Source: CAYLYP01 sp964387795
Lineage (GTDB): Bacteria; Bacteroidota; Bacteroidia; Bacteroidales; UBA7960
Assembly (NCBI GenBank): GCA_964387795.1
Contig: CAYLYP010000007.1
Span: 1-64,000 of the forward strand
Direction of reading: 5' to 3'
Length of the DNA stretch: 64,000 nucleotides
The notes beneath the pieces were generated by a model. The model saw only the letters and a program-made list of their open reading frames with translations. It had not been told where the DNA came from and made no database searches. The position numbers and the translations under genes are program-made. This document shows, piece by piece, positions 1 through 8,693 of the stretch (positions are counted from its first letter, which is position 1; each line of letters starts with the position of its first letter).

Positions 1-55
1 ACCCCCGACCAGCTGATTACAAATCAGCTGCTCTGGCCAACTGAGCTACACCGGC
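1..55 (-). tRNA. tRNA-Thr (anticodon TGT), 3' end cut by window edge
   Basis: Read on the minus strand, the sequence starts GCCGGTGTAGCTCAG, a standard acceptor and D-arm start. An anticodon stem GCTGA/TCAGC follows, enclosing the 7-base loop TTTGTAA, so the anticodon is TGT, reading ACA (Thr). The T-arm and the 3' acceptor strand lie beyond base 1. It sits downstream of hpf in the same direction, as is usual in Bacteroidota, where a tRNA and tuf cluster often follows. Confidence 0.95.
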
Positions 56-209
56 TTTTTATTATCTTTTCGTTCTTCTTATTTCAAAGTTCGCAAACAA
101 AATGCAGACCCCTTAAAAAGGTCTGCAAAAATACAAAAGATTCAAGAACTACCAAAAAAAGATTTCATTTTTTTTCATCTTTTTTTGCAGGTATTTTTAA
201 TACCCTTTC

Positions 210-509
210 TTACAAGCCTTTAATCTTTTCTTTATGCTTGGATAATTGTTTCTTCAACGCATCAACTGCATTATCAATAGCCTCTTCAAAGCTTTTTGCC
301 TGCTTCTTGGCAAATAAATCATTACCCGGAATAAACATTCTAACTTCTGCAATCTTATTTTCATTATTAGATGCCTGATCTAATCTTAAAATTACATCAC
401 ATCCAATTAATCCATCAAATAGATTTGATGTCTTGTTTATTTTTTCCCGGATAAAATCTTCCAACTTTACGTCTGCCTTGAATTGCAGTGAACTGATGTT
501 AATCTTCAT
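210..509 (-). CDS. hpf: Ribosome hibernation promoting factor (HPF/RaiA family, short form)
   Basis: This is a 99-residue protein of the short HPF/YfiA type. Proteins of this family bind in the 30S decoding channel and silence ribosomes in slow growth. The sequence runs from MKINISSLQFKAD through a central DVILRLDQ strand to the helix KSFEEAIDNAVDALKKQL, the usual beta-alpha-beta-beta-beta-alpha layout. No long-form dimerisation domain is present. It begins 18 bases after the xerC stop, and that gap holds a strong Shine-Dalgarno GGAGG seven bases before the ATG, which is uncommon in Bacteroidota. It probably shares a transcript with rpsU and xerC. Confidence 0.93.
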   Translation of the reverse strand: MKINISSLQFKADVKLEDFIREKINKTSNLFDGLIGCDVILRLDQASNNENKIAEVRMFIPGNDLFAKKQAKSFEEAIDNAVDALKKQLSKHKEKIKGL

Positions 510-527
510 AAAAATTCCTCCAGATTT

Positions 528-1412
528 TTAAGCCTTAGGATGGGCTTGTTTATAGACTTTTTTGAGTTTCTCCACAGTTGTATGCGTATATATCTGCGTG
601 GCTGCTAAATTTGCATGCCCCAGCAGTTCCTTTATTGCATTTAAGTCAGCTCCATTTTCCAACATGTGTGTCGCAAAACAATGTCTTAATACATGAGGAC
701 TACGCTTCATCTGTGTTATATTGCTAAGATAGGAATTAACTACTGTATAAACAAGCCTTGGATTCATTTTTTTACCTTTTGATGTGACAAATAGAAAATC
801 TTTTGCATCTTCTTCACAATCAATTTCTTTTCTGTAAGAACAATATGCCCTTACACGATCCTCCAGTGCTTTACTTATTGGAATAATCCTTTCTTTATTG
901 CGTTTTCCCAAAACTTTTATTGTACCCTGTCCATAATCAATACTCAAAAACCGAATATTTATTAACTCTGATAGCCTTATACCTGTAGCATAAAACATCT
1001 CAATAATTAATAGATTACGAAAATCATCGAAACAATTTGGTTGTTCAATTTTTTCAAAGAGCGATTTCATTTTTTCCTGTTCTATGGCTACAGGAAGCCT
1101 TTTTGGATTTTTAGGCGAGCTTACTTTGCTCATCGGGCTACTTTCAACTACTCCCTTTCTTAACAAAAACCTATAAAAGGTCTTTAGGCTTGTAATCTTT
1201 CGGTTTACCGTCTTTGCATTTAAGCCGCTTTCCATCATCGAAACCAACCAGGTCCTCACCTCAATGGCTTCTGCTTTTTCAATTTCCTGTATCTGAAAGT
1301 TCTCCTTCAAATACAAACTAAACTGTTCCAGATCTGATTGATATGCAATTAGCGTATGATCTGAATACCTTCTTTCATATTTCAGATAGGCTATAAATTC
1401 TGAAACGAGCAT
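528..1412 (-). CDS. xerC: Tyrosine site-specific recombinase, XerC type
   Basis: This is a 294-residue protein, the usual XerC/XerD length. The N-terminal SAM-like core-binding domain spans about residues 1-85 and the catalytic domain about 105-290. The full catalytic set is visible: Arg146 (ATGIRLSEL), Lys170 (VLGK), His240 and Arg243 (PHVLRH), His266 (LLGHAN) and the nucleophile Tyr275 (QIYTH). Family members resolve chromosome dimers at dif during division together with a partner recombinase and FtsK. Its place between rpsU and hpf is a conserved Bacteroidota arrangement, so chromosomal XerC is more likely than a mobile-element integrase. The XerC versus XerD label rests on context only. 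Confidence 0.92.
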   Translation of the reverse strand: MLVSEFIAYLKYERRYSDHTLIAYQSDLEQFSLYLKENFQIQEIEKAEAIEVRTWLVSMMESGLNAKTVNRKITSLKTFYRFLLRKGVVESSPMSKVSSPKNPKRLPVAIEQEKMKSLFEKIEQPNCFDDFRNLLIIEMFYATGIRLSELINIRFLSIDYGQGTIKVLGKRNKERIIPISKALEDRVRAYCSYRKEIDCEEDAKDFLFVTSKGKKMNPRLVYTVVNSYLSNITQMKRSPHVLRHCFATHMLENGADLNAIKELLGHANLAATQIYTHTTVEKLKKVYKQAHPKA

Positions 1413-1471
1413 GTTGGCGTGTTTTCACCAAAAATAGTCATTTCATCCTTATTATTAAACTTTATTCAAGC

Positions 1472-1666
1472 TTAATTTTCAGCCTCAACCTGTAACTTCT
1501 GAATGTACACTGCTTTTTTTAGCTGATCGCGCTTGATAACAGATGGCTTGGTGAATTTTTGACGCTCACGCAGTTCCTTTAGGATACCGGTTTTCTCAAA
1601 TTTTCTCTTAAGCTTTTTTAATGACCTGTCGATGTTTTCACCTTCTTTTACCGGAACAATAATCAT
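1472..1666 (-). CDS. rpsU: Ribosomal protein bS21
   Basis: This 64-residue basic protein starts MIIVPVKEGENIDRSLKKL and contains the bS21 block FEKTGILKELRERQ. A longer reading frame extends upstream to 1756, but the bS21 family begins at MIIVPVK and the upstream part contains the promoter, so the ATG at 1666 is the real start. In Bacteroidota ribosomes bS21 helps hold the 3' tail of 16S rRNA away from mRNA (established for Flavobacterium). The leader has a purine run AGAAAGAGAGAG ending nine bases before the ATG, which resembles an extended Shine-Dalgarno. This fits reported self-control of rpsU in this phylum, but that is inference here. Confidence 0.93.
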   Translation of the reverse strand: MIIVPVKEGENIDRSLKKLKRKFEKTGILKELRERQKFTKPSVIKRDQLKKAVYIQKLQVEAEN

Positions 1667-1725
1667 ATTACAGCTCTCTCTTTCTTTTAAGTTTACACTA
1701 TTTTTAACGTTTCTAAAACGGGTTG

Positions 1726-1757
1726 CAAATTTATAAATAGTTTTTGCATTTAGCAAA
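1726..1757 (-). promoter_or_regulatory. Predicted promoter of rpsU-xerC-hpf
   Basis: On the minus strand a TTTG (-33 box, 1757-1754) is followed after 20 bases by TAAATTTG (-7 box, 1733-1726). This matches the Bacteroidota sigma-A pattern TTTG-N19/20-TAnnTTTG exactly. The predicted 5' leader is about 50 bases. Confidence 0.75.
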
Positions 1758-1895
1758 GGTTTAAAAAAAAATGTTTTAAAAAAATTACACCTCTGACTTA
1801 TTTGTTTATTTACCAGATATTTATATCATGACAAAATTTCTATCCATAACTTATCATGAATCAATCCAATCCCTTTACTTTCCTTTTCTTTGTTA

Positions 1896-1938
1896 ATCAG
1901 GCAAAACAGTCTAATTATTATAAACTGCTTTGCCTGAT
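1896..1938. terminator. Imperfect hairpin downstream of the peptidase gene
   Basis: ATCAGGCAAA (1896-1905) pairs with TTTGCCTGAT (1929-1938), and the stem continues through CAGT/ACTG after one mismatch. The hairpin lies just after the stop of the leftward peptidase gene and before the rpsU promoter. It has no clear T-run, so termination is likely but not certain. Confidence 0.45.
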
Positions 1939-1950
1939 GATGACCTGGTG

Positions 1951-4143
1951 TTAAAGATTCTCCAAAATAAAACGAGTCATCAGATTATATAAATGAAGCC
2001 TTGAATTTCCACCATATATCCCATGATTACGGTTGGGATAAAACATCTGTTCAAACTGCTTGTTTTTATTGATAAGTGCATTTGACATCTCAATGGCATT
2101 CTGATAATGCACATTATCGTCTGCTGTCCCATGAACTAATAAATATGAACCTTTAAGTTTTGAAACATGATTGATCGGACTGTTCTCATCATAGCCATTG
2201 GCATTCTCCTGAGGCGTCCGCATATACCTTTCAGTATATATATTATCATAATACCTCCATGAAGTAACAGGGGCAACAGCAATAGCAGCCTTAAAAACAT
2301 CAGCACCTTTTAAAATGCACAGTGATGACAGATAACCACCAAAACTCCATCCAAAAATACCAATCCTGGATGCATCAACATAAGGCAGCGAACCCAAATA
2401 CTTTGCAGATTCTATTTGGTCTATTGCTTCGTATTTCCCAAGCTCTAAATAAGTCAATTTTTTAAATGCCTCTCCTCTTCCCCCTGTGCCCCTATTATCT
2501 ACTGAAACAACGATATATCCGCTCTGTGCCAGCATCTGGTGCCAGATAAAATCCGATCTGTCCCACCTGTTTAAAACAGTTTGTGAGCCAGGTCCACCAT
2601 ACACATACATGAATACGGGATATTTTTTTGTTGAATCAAAATCAGAAGGCTTTATCATCCAACCATTTAACACTTCCCCTTCACCTGTTTTAAAAGAAAA
2701 CATCCTTTTCTCGCTAAATCCATATTCTTTTACCTTTTCAACCAATGCTTTGTTGTCTTCCAAAACCTTTACTTCTTCACCTTTACTATTGTAAATCGCA
2801 TAAATAGGTGGGGTATTGGATCCAGAATAAGTATTGATAAAAAATTTAAAACCTTTGCTGAACTGAGCTGTGTTAGTCCCTTCAAGAGTGTTCAATCTGG
2901 TTTTCTTTTTGCCATCAAGCTTTATTGAATAAATATCCCTGTTCATTGGTGATGACTCGGTAGAAGCATAATAGATTGTTTTGCTCTTTTCATCATATCC
3001 ATAAAAATCTGTTACCTCCCAGTTTCCCCGGGTAATCTGTTTTTCTTCCATCTTTTCCGTTGAACATAGATATAAATGATTATACCCGCTTTTCTCGCTA
3101 CTGAGGATAAACTGGTTCCCATTATCTAAAAACAAAAGATTATCCCCTATCTCAATATAGCATGCATTCTTTTCTTCATAAATAAGCCTTCCCGTTCCTT
3201 TTTCAGCATCTGCAAGTATAATCTCCAGATGGTTCTGGTGTCTGTTCAACCTTAAAACTGCCAACTGGTCTTTCTTCTTGCTCCATTTGATTCGGGGAAT
3301 ATAGATATCAGCCTCTTCCCCAAGATTAACCTTGGTTGTTTTACCATTATCAAGATGATATATCAAAACAGATACCTTTGAATTGGCTTCTCCTGCTTTT
3401 GGATATTTAAACCGATACTCTTCAGGATATAATTCATTGTACATCATCATTGTAAATTGCTTTACTTCTGATTCATCAAAACGATAAAAAGCAAGTTTCT
3501 TTCCATCAGGTGACCAGAAAAAAGCCTGTGTAAAACCAAACTCCTCCTCATAAACCCAATCAGTTGTGCCATTGATGATATGATTAAATAAACCATCATT
3601 GGTAATCTGGGTCTCAACACCTGATACAAGGTCCTTTATAAATAAATTATTATCGCGGGCAAATGCAACCTCATTGCCTGAAGGCGAAAAAACTGCAAGT
3701 TGCTGTTTGCCCTTTTCTGATAATCGTTCCATTGTATTTGCTTTAATATCAAATACCCAATACTCCGATTTTCCCGAATGCCTGTAGATCGGTTCGTAAT
3801 CCGTTGATATTAAAATTTTATCTTCATTATCGCTTATGCTATATCCATCAACACCAATTGCCCGGCCTTCAGTGCCCTTAAATGATTCCCCTGTAAACAA
3901 AGTCTTTTTAAATGTCCCTGTTTCATAATCATAAACATTTATCTGACAAAAGTTTTCAAGAATTGTATAATGTATCCCGTCATTCATCGAAATCCCTGAA
4001 CGAACGAACCTTCCCGAAAAAGTCCCTTTTGACCATATATCTTCTAAGGTGATTTGCTTTTGTGCAAACGTGCTTAAACTTAAAATGCTTAACACTAAAA
4101 AGCTTAAAATCCTGTTTCTCATTTTATCTTCATTTATTTTCAT
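1951..4143 (-). CDS. Dipeptidyl peptidase IV (S9B prolyl oligopeptidase family), secreted
   Basis: This is a 730-residue protein with an N-terminal signal peptide (RNRILSFLVLSILSLSTFA, probable cut after FAQ), a beta-propeller (about residues 40-480) and a C-terminal alpha/beta hydrolase. The nucleophile is Ser600 in GWSFGGY, the acid Asp675 in GTADDNVH and the base His707 in NRNHGIYGG. The Glu-Glu motif that anchors the substrate N-terminus is present as DWVYEEEF (about 195-202). The family removes X-Pro and X-Ala dipeptides from peptide N-termini, here probably in the periplasm for peptide nutrition. Met8 is an equally good start. It forms a single-gene unit with its own promoter. Confidence 0.92.
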   Translation of the reverse strand: MKINEDKMRNRILSFLVLSILSLSTFAQKQITLEDIWSKGTFSGRFVRSGISMNDGIHYTILENFCQINVYDYETGTFKKTLFTGESFKGTEGRAIGVDGYSISDNEDKILISTDYEPIYRHSGKSEYWVFDIKANTMERLSEKGKQQLAVFSPSGNEVAFARDNNLFIKDLVSGVETQITNDGLFNHIINGTTDWVYEEEFGFTQAFFWSPDGKKLAFYRFDESEVKQFTMMMYNELYPEEYRFKYPKAGEANSKVSVLIYHLDNGKTTKVNLGEEADIYIPRIKWSKKKDQLAVLRLNRHQNHLEIILADAEKGTGRLIYEEKNACYIEIGDNLLFLDNGNQFILSSEKSGYNHLYLCSTEKMEEKQITRGNWEVTDFYGYDEKSKTIYYASTESSPMNRDIYSIKLDGKKKTRLNTLEGTNTAQFSKGFKFFINTYSGSNTPPIYAIYNSKGEEVKVLEDNKALVEKVKEYGFSEKRMFSFKTGEGEVLNGWMIKPSDFDSTKKYPVFMYVYGGPGSQTVLNRWDRSDFIWHQMLAQSGYIVVSVDNRGTGGRGEAFKKLTYLELGKYEAIDQIESAKYLGSLPYVDASRIGIFGWSFGGYLSSLCILKGADVFKAAIAVAPVTSWRYYDNIYTERYMRTPQENANGYDENSPINHVSKLKGSYLLVHGTADDNVHYQNAIEMSNALINKNKQFEQMFYPNRNHGIYGGNSRLHLYNLMTRFILENL

Positions 4144-4225
4144 GAATACTCCAATTGCTTACTTAGAAAAATCTTTTTACATCATGACCCGGAAACTTTG
4201 TTCCCTTCCTTTTTTCATGTTCTTT

Positions 4226-4256
4226 CAAAGTTAAAAATTATCCATCGCATAGCATA
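4226..4256 (-). promoter_or_regulatory. Predicted promoter of the dipeptidyl peptidase gene
   Basis: The minus strand has TAACTTTG (4233-4226), a perfect -7 box. A TATG lies 19 bases further upstream (4256-4253), one mismatch from the TTTG -33 box. The leader would be about 85 bases. Confidence 0.5.
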
Positions 4257-4289
4257 TTTGGCGTCAAAAAATTATTCATTTTATTTTTA

Positions 4290-4564
4290 TTTAGAGTCCA
4301 CTGAAACGAACATGCTTGCGAATTAAGCACAAACACTAATGAAAATAGCAAACATGGAGTTCCATCCGACCTTAACCAACAAATTATTTACGGATGAAAA
4401 TGTCTTTATTGTTACCAGATGCAAGGCGAAAAGAATTGAAAATATTGTGAACTGAAGGCAGAGAAGCAGATGTTGCCCTAACAACCCATGAGAAGTAAGT
4501 GCAAAATATTTGAAAAAATGTAATTAGGGCCTGCTGAAAAAGTGTTTTTCAGCAGACCCTAATT
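4290..4564 (-). repeat. Decayed, rearranged copy of the 237-bp inverted-repeat element (copy at 4.3 kb)
   Basis: The stretch around 4390-4475 matches, by eye, the core of the intact element at 55.96 kb read in reverse: shared words include AGATGCAAGGCGA, GAAGCAGATG and TGCCCTAA. An upstream part (ACTAATG, GCAAACATGG) resembles an arm. The right side ends in two element ends fused head to head (4522-4564). Together with 4144-4289 and 4565-4865, which show nothing else, this fills the 720-base gap between the peptidase gene and the next small gene. Confidence 0.65.
4522..4564. repeat. Near-perfect 20-bp inverted repeat made of two fused element ends
   Basis: AATTAGGGCCTGCTGAAAAA (4522-4541) and its near-perfect complement (4545-4564) are separated only by GTG; 19 of 20 pairs match. 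Each arm contains the terminal sequence of the 237-bp element family (AGGGTCTGCTGAAAAA). Its RNA would form a strong hairpin and could also terminate transcription. Confidence 0.8.
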
Positions 4565-4865
4565 AATCTTAACCTCCACTATAATGAAGGATCATGTTAA
4601 ATAATATACATTCGGATCATTAAAAACTTTTCTGCAGGCCTGATTTAATATCAAGGCATAAAGTATCCCATCCTATTGAATAAAGCCGTTTAAGCCCACC
4701 CCTGTTTGATTATTGACATTAATATTTGATATATCCGCTGTTACTATAACCTTGCGACTTCTTGTTTATTCTTTTTTACTAAAATCTCTGTTCTGCTTTA
4801 AACAAAAACAATCCCTGAACGAGATGCTTATGATTTGAACTTTAATAGTATTTTTGATAACTAAT

Positions 4866-5114
4866 TCAGGACAGCAATTCTGAAATGTCAAATTGATGGC
4901 GATATAGATGTAACACATCCTCAAGGCTTATTATTTCTACCTTGTCAATTTTTTTTGAATAAGGCAGATACCAGACTTCAACAAAGAAATCTCCAAGTGA
5001 GTAAAGCCTGATGGTGTAATATAAATGAGAGCGGTAATATAGCTCGCTGCCATTGTTAAATATCATTTCCAGCTTTTCCTGTAAACTTTGGTTCTTGAAT
5101 ACGTTGGAATCCAT
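4866..5114 (-). CDS. Small conserved-looking hypothetical protein
   Basis: This 82-residue protein has no signal peptide or membrane segment. It has a dense core of aromatic and charged residues (YYTIRLYSLGDFFVEVWY, then EIISLEDVLHLY) and looks like a folded alpha/beta protein rather than a random frame. I recall similar small proteins in other Bacteroidota but cannot name the family or a function. It stands alone, leftward, between the decayed repeat and pssA. Its composition resembles the flanking genes. Confidence 0.65.
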   Translation of the reverse strand: MDSNVFKNQSLQEKLEMIFNNGSELYYRSHLYYTIRLYSLGDFFVEVWYLPYSKKIDKVEIISLEDVLHLYRHQFDISELLS

Positions 5115-5302
5115 AAAGCTATGTATTTATACAAATATAGCGATTCAGATTAAATTTACAACAATTTATGTTAATTTTTTTTCATTACACATCATTTTGT
5201 TGTTCCTTTAACTAAAAAAACATCAGGAAGCTTTTGCCAAACCAAAGTATTCATATCAAAAAAAAACCTATAGTTTAATCACATTTAATCTAATAAGTAA
5301 AA

Positions 5303-6043
5303 ATGAAAAAGCACATCCCTAATGCGATAACAAGTATCAACCTCTTTTCCGGGTGTATAGCAATTGTATTGCTTTTTTCAGGCTTTTATAAATGGGCCTT
5401 CATTGCAATGGCGGTTGGAATGATTGCAGATTTTTTTGATGGCATGGCTGCCAGGTTACTCAACGTAAAATCTGAACTAGGGATACAACTTGATTCTCTT
5501 GCTGACCTTGTTTCGTTTGGCGTTTTCCCTGGTATGGTTATGTTTGTTGCCATTCAAAAAAGCACATTTTTACCTGAGCTTTTTCTTGCTGGTTTTCCTT
5601 TGTTTTCATTTGCTGCTTTGCTTATCCCTGTTTTTTCAGCCATCAGACTTGGCAGGTTTAACCTGGATACTCGTCAAACAGTAAATTTTATTGGCTTACC
5701 TACTCCAGCCAACGCAATTATTATTGTTTCGCTTTGCCTTTATCCTTTTATTTTTGAACAAAACTCTTCCTTTGATATTTTCATGTTTTCTATAAGTTCA
5801 AATTTTTATATACTCATGGCTTTGACATTACTTAGTTGTTGGGTCCTAAATAGTGAAATACCATTTTTCTCCCTTAAATTCAAAAACCTGAAATGGAAAA
5901 GCAACGAAAGCAGGTTTGTTTTTTTGTTTGTTGCATTGGTCCTTGCTATTTTCTTTCATTTTAAATCAATCCCCCTGATTATGCTTTCATACCTCTTGAT
6001 TTCAATCATTTCAAATTTATTCAGGGGAAAATCAACAAAATGA
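5303..6043 (+). CDS. pssA: CDP-diacylglycerol-serine O-phosphatidyltransferase
   Basis: This 246-residue integral membrane protein has about seven hydrophobic segments. It contains the CDP-alcohol phosphotransferase signature D-G-x2-A-R-x8-G-x3-D-x3-D, spread over DGMAARLLN and GIQLDSLAD, which binds the metal and the CDP group. The reaction joins CDP-diacylglycerol and serine to give phosphatidylserine, the precursor of phosphatidylethanolamine, at the cytoplasmic membrane. The following sequence LVSFGVFPG is typical of the PssA branch rather than PgsA. It appears to be monocistronic: 440 bases of non-coding DNA follow. Confidence 0.93.
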   Translation: MKKHIPNAITSINLFSGCIAIVLLFSGFYKWAFIAMAVGMIADFFDGMAARLLNVKSELGIQLDSLADLVSFGVFPGMVMFVAIQKSTFLPELFLAGFPLFSFAALLIPVFSAIRLGRFNLDTRQTVNFIGLPTPANAIIIVSLCLYPFIFEQNSSFDIFMFSISSNFYILMALTLLSCWVLNSEIPFFSLKFKNLKWKSNESRFVFLFVALVLAIFFHFKSIPLIMLSYLLISIISNLFRGKSTK

Positions 6044-6421
6044 TTGGTAAAACAATCAGGCAATGAAATCCACACCATATCCATCCAAAGCTTAAAACCA
6101 TACCTCCCCTAATTCTTGTCCACTATTCACCTGGACAATACTGAACCTGATATGGACTTGGTATGAACCTGGTAATACCGTGACCTATACATGGTATTAT
6201 AATTCAGCTTATTATGAATTATAGTTATCTGATAATTATGCGATTATTAAGCTTAATCACCAGGAATGTTGTTGAAATGGGCTTGCCATCATATAGGTAT
6301 AATTGAATTTAGTATCTGTTACTTTCGAAAGTTGAATCACCGAAAATGATTTAGTCATGTATTTTCTTTAGCTTGTTACGTCTATTTTTTTGATTGCCAT
6401 TAAAACCATACCAAATAAATA
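6044..6421. other. Intergenic region with one weak dyad
   Basis: This 378-base non-coding stretch lies between pssA and the yraN promoter. The only structure seen is TATAATTCA (6198-6206) facing TGAATTATA (6215-6223) across an 8-base loop, without a T-run. No credible gene was found. Confidence 0.5.
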
Positions 6422-6452
6422 CTTGCGACAAATTAATATTTTATTAATTTTG
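6422..6452 (+). promoter_or_regulatory. Predicted promoter of the YraN-family gene
   Basis: CTTG (6422-6425) is followed after 19 bases by TAATTTTG (6445-6452). The -7 box is a full match to the Bacteroidota pattern, and the -33 box matches at three of four positions. The leader would be about 28 bases. Confidence 0.65.
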
Positions 6453-6486
6453 AACTTATATTAACGTCATTAAAATATAATTAGTA

Positions 6487-6849
6487 ATGGCAGAACATAA
6501 CGATTTAGGCAAACTGGGAGAAGATGAAGCTGAAAAATACCTTGAGGAAAAAGGCTACGAAATCCTTGCACGTAACTGGAGGGGAGGCAACCATGAACTT
6601 GATCTTGTTGCCCGAAAAGGTAAATTGTTAATTGTTGCAGAAGTGAAAACAAGGCGCTCTGCAATGTTTGGGGAACCAGAAGAATTTGTAACCCGCACCA
6701 AACAAAAATCCATTATCAAAGCCGCAAATGCTTTTGTCTTATACAAAAACATCGACCTGGAAGTCCGCTTCGATATTATTTCAATCGTAATGTCGAATAC
6801 CGAAAAAAGGATTTACCATATTGAAGATGCATTCTACCCCACCCTATAA
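6487..6849 (+). CDS. YraN/UPF0102 family endonuclease-like protein
   Basis: This 120-residue protein has the usual UPF0102 length and layout: an N-terminal helix (DLGKLGEDEAEKYLEEKGY), then the nuclease core HELDLVARKG and AEVKTRRS. That gives the E-x-D...E-x-K metal site of restriction-endonuclease-like folds (residues about 38-58). Family members resemble Holliday-junction resolvases but their cellular role is not settled. The gene converges with the secreted-protein gene, leaving only two bases between the stops and no room for a separate terminator. Confidence 0.88.
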   Translation: MAEHNDLGKLGEDEAEKYLEEKGYEILARNWRGGNHELDLVARKGKLLIVAEVKTRRSAMFGEPEEFVTRTKQKSIIKAANAFVLYKNIDLEVRFDIISIVMSNTEKRIYHIEDAFYPTL

Positions 6850-6851
6850 AC

Positions 6852-8210
6852 TTATCCTTTTTTAAGCTTTAGGGTAACAGCCGTATTCTGTCCAGCCTGA
6901 TACAAACGCAATAAATAGATTCCATCCTTAAATACTGAAAAATCAAGGACTATTTGGTCTTTTGGCAACTGATACTCTTGACGCATACATAGTTTGCCAT
7001 CCAAATCATATATCTCAATCATTGAAATAAAAAAACCTGCGTCAATATTACAAACATCCAAAACAGGATTTGGATAAACCCTTGCGACAATTCCATCAAA
7101 AGCATCACTGCCTTCTATTGATACATCGCTGCTTACGTTAATATAAGCAAGGCGTTCAAGGGTATCCGAACCTGCTTCATTTGTTACAATAAGTGATATA
7201 TCATAAGCTCCCTGCTGCTCAAATACAACAACAGGCTCAATTGATTGGTTATTGGTCCCGTCAATAAAAGAGAATGTAGAAGGATTAATTACCCATTCGT
7301 ATTGGGGAAGTGGTTCTGTAGGAGTTGATAGATTGTTAAACCTTACGGTATCATGGGTGAAACAGATTAAAGGGTTAGCATCAAAAGATGCCATTGGCAT
7401 AGGGGGCATCGGTGGTCTGTAATAATCCCGATAGCGGACTAAAGAAGGAATAAAGCTACCCTCGTCAACCAGGCCTGACACCTCAAGCATTGGAAATTTC
7501 TCTCCTGGCGAAAGCCACTGATAATAACGACTGACAGCATATATGCATACAGGCTGTGGAAGGCCCTGATAACTTAATGAATCCCTTGAATATACTGTAG
7601 TCTCAAGCCTGATGCATTCTTTTGTCCCGTATGGGGTGCTTATGGTTCCCCAACCATCAACAATCGTTACCCTTGACCCGGAGGTTGAGAAATAAAAAGT
7701 ATCGCTCAATGCCAATACACCATTATAGGTTGTGCTATCGAAATCTTCGTATTCCAATGGCAGGTTGTATAGTTCATCAACATCCGAAAACTTCATTGGA
7801 ACAGGAAAGCCTTCTACCAATCCGCCATATCCTTCTTTGGTAAAGAGTGAAGATGATTTTTTATGAAAACTATAGAAATCTGGTATATCAATAGGTGAAT
7901 TTGGAAATTCAAATTCCATTGGGCTTGCAATAACATTCATCCCGAAAAATAATCCAAACAAAGCATTGATAGCTGATGCTGATAAATAACTTTGAACTTG
8001 CTGGCTTTGATGCTCCAACATCGAAAAATCCCATGTCAAACCTGCTCCGGTCTGCTGAAAATCAAAACCACCAATCTGATCTGTGATGCTATATCTTATG
8101 GTATCGCCAACTGTTGGCATATCACTCTGTGTAATGCTTACCTGGGCTTGTACTGAACCTGTTAACATTAACAATGATGCCAGAGCTAATGATATTATTA
8201 ATTGCTTCAT
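6852..8210 (-). CDS. Secreted protein with PKD domain and type IX secretion C-terminal sorting domain
   Basis: This is a 452-residue protein. A signal peptide (MKQLIISLALASLLMLTGSVQA) is followed by a region of about 240 residues I do not recognise, with the start VSITQSDMPTVGDTIRY common in Bacteroidota secreted proteins. A PKD-like domain (about 275-362) contains the YEWVINP and GAYDISLIVTNEAG strands. A T9SS type-A sorting domain covers about 370-452 (VYPNPVLDVCNID ... GIYLLRLYQ ... VTLKLKKG). It should be exported through Sec, then cross the outer membrane by T9SS, and lose its tail there. No catalytic motif was seen. An adhesive or structural role is a guess. Confidence 0.85.
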   Translation of the reverse strand: MKQLIISLALASLLMLTGSVQAQVSITQSDMPTVGDTIRYSITDQIGGFDFQQTGAGLTWDFSMLEHQSQQVQSYLSASAINALFGLFFGMNVIASPMEFEFPNSPIDIPDFYSFHKKSSSLFTKEGYGGLVEGFPVPMKFSDVDELYNLPLEYEDFDSTTYNGVLALSDTFYFSTSGSRVTIVDGWGTISTPYGTKECIRLETTVYSRDSLSYQGLPQPVCIYAVSRYYQWLSPGEKFPMLEVSGLVDEGSFIPSLVRYRDYYRPPMPPMPMASFDANPLICFTHDTVRFNNLSTPTEPLPQYEWVINPSTFSFIDGTNNQSIEPVVVFEQQGAYDISLIVTNEAGSDTLERLAYINVSSDVSIEGSDAFDGIVARVYPNPVLDVCNIDAGFFISMIEIYDLDGKLCMRQEYQLPKDQIVLDFSVFKDGIYLLRLYQAGQNTAVTLKLKKG

Positions 8211-8693
8211 CTTTATGGATTGGTTTTCGTATGTTAAACCTTCGTCTGATTTTCAAAACAGACAAATTAAATACTGCTTTTAAAAACAAAAATAAGCATT
8301 AATGGAAATAATCTCACTCTTATAATCAAATATTTTATTTCACCAATACTTGAATTTATGCATAAAACAGCAAGCGAACTACCTGTTAACACCTGCAATG
8401 ATTTAATTAATGTCACACTTTCATTATCATTATTTTAACCCTAAAAGCAATTATTATTACATCACCTCTATTGGCATTAATAATATTCAATACATTAAAC
8501 AACACATTATCAAAATATTAATCAATTAAGCACATGATTTTTTATTCATTGTTCATTCAAACAATATACAAATGAGAAGCTGATAAAAGCCTGATACGAA
8601 AATAAAACAAATACGGCATTAATATGACATTGCAAATCAATACAATAACTATATAAACTTAGTTTATGATAAAATCAAGGACAGACCGAAATA
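8211..8693. other. AT-rich intergenic region
   Basis: These 483 bases lie upstream of the secreted-protein gene and downstream of the AsmA-like gene, both leftward. I saw no gene, RNA, strong hairpin or repeat. An imperfect -7-like word (TTAATTTG, minus strand, near 8264) could belong to the secreted-protein promoter. Confidence 0.4.

Noticed and set aside
528..1412. Integrase of a mobile island next to tRNA-Thr
   Set aside because: Gene order rpsU-xerC-hpf-tRNA is standard for the phylum, and no attachment repeat or cargo genes are present. A chromosomal Xer recombinase is more likely.
1667..1756. Longer N-terminal version of bS21 (94 residues)
   Set aside because: The extension crosses the predicted promoter and the family start is MIIVPVK at 1666.
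1896..1938. Possible riboswitch upstream of rpsU
   Set aside because: The hairpin lies upstream of the predicted rpsU promoter and just after the peptidase stop, so a terminator role fits better.
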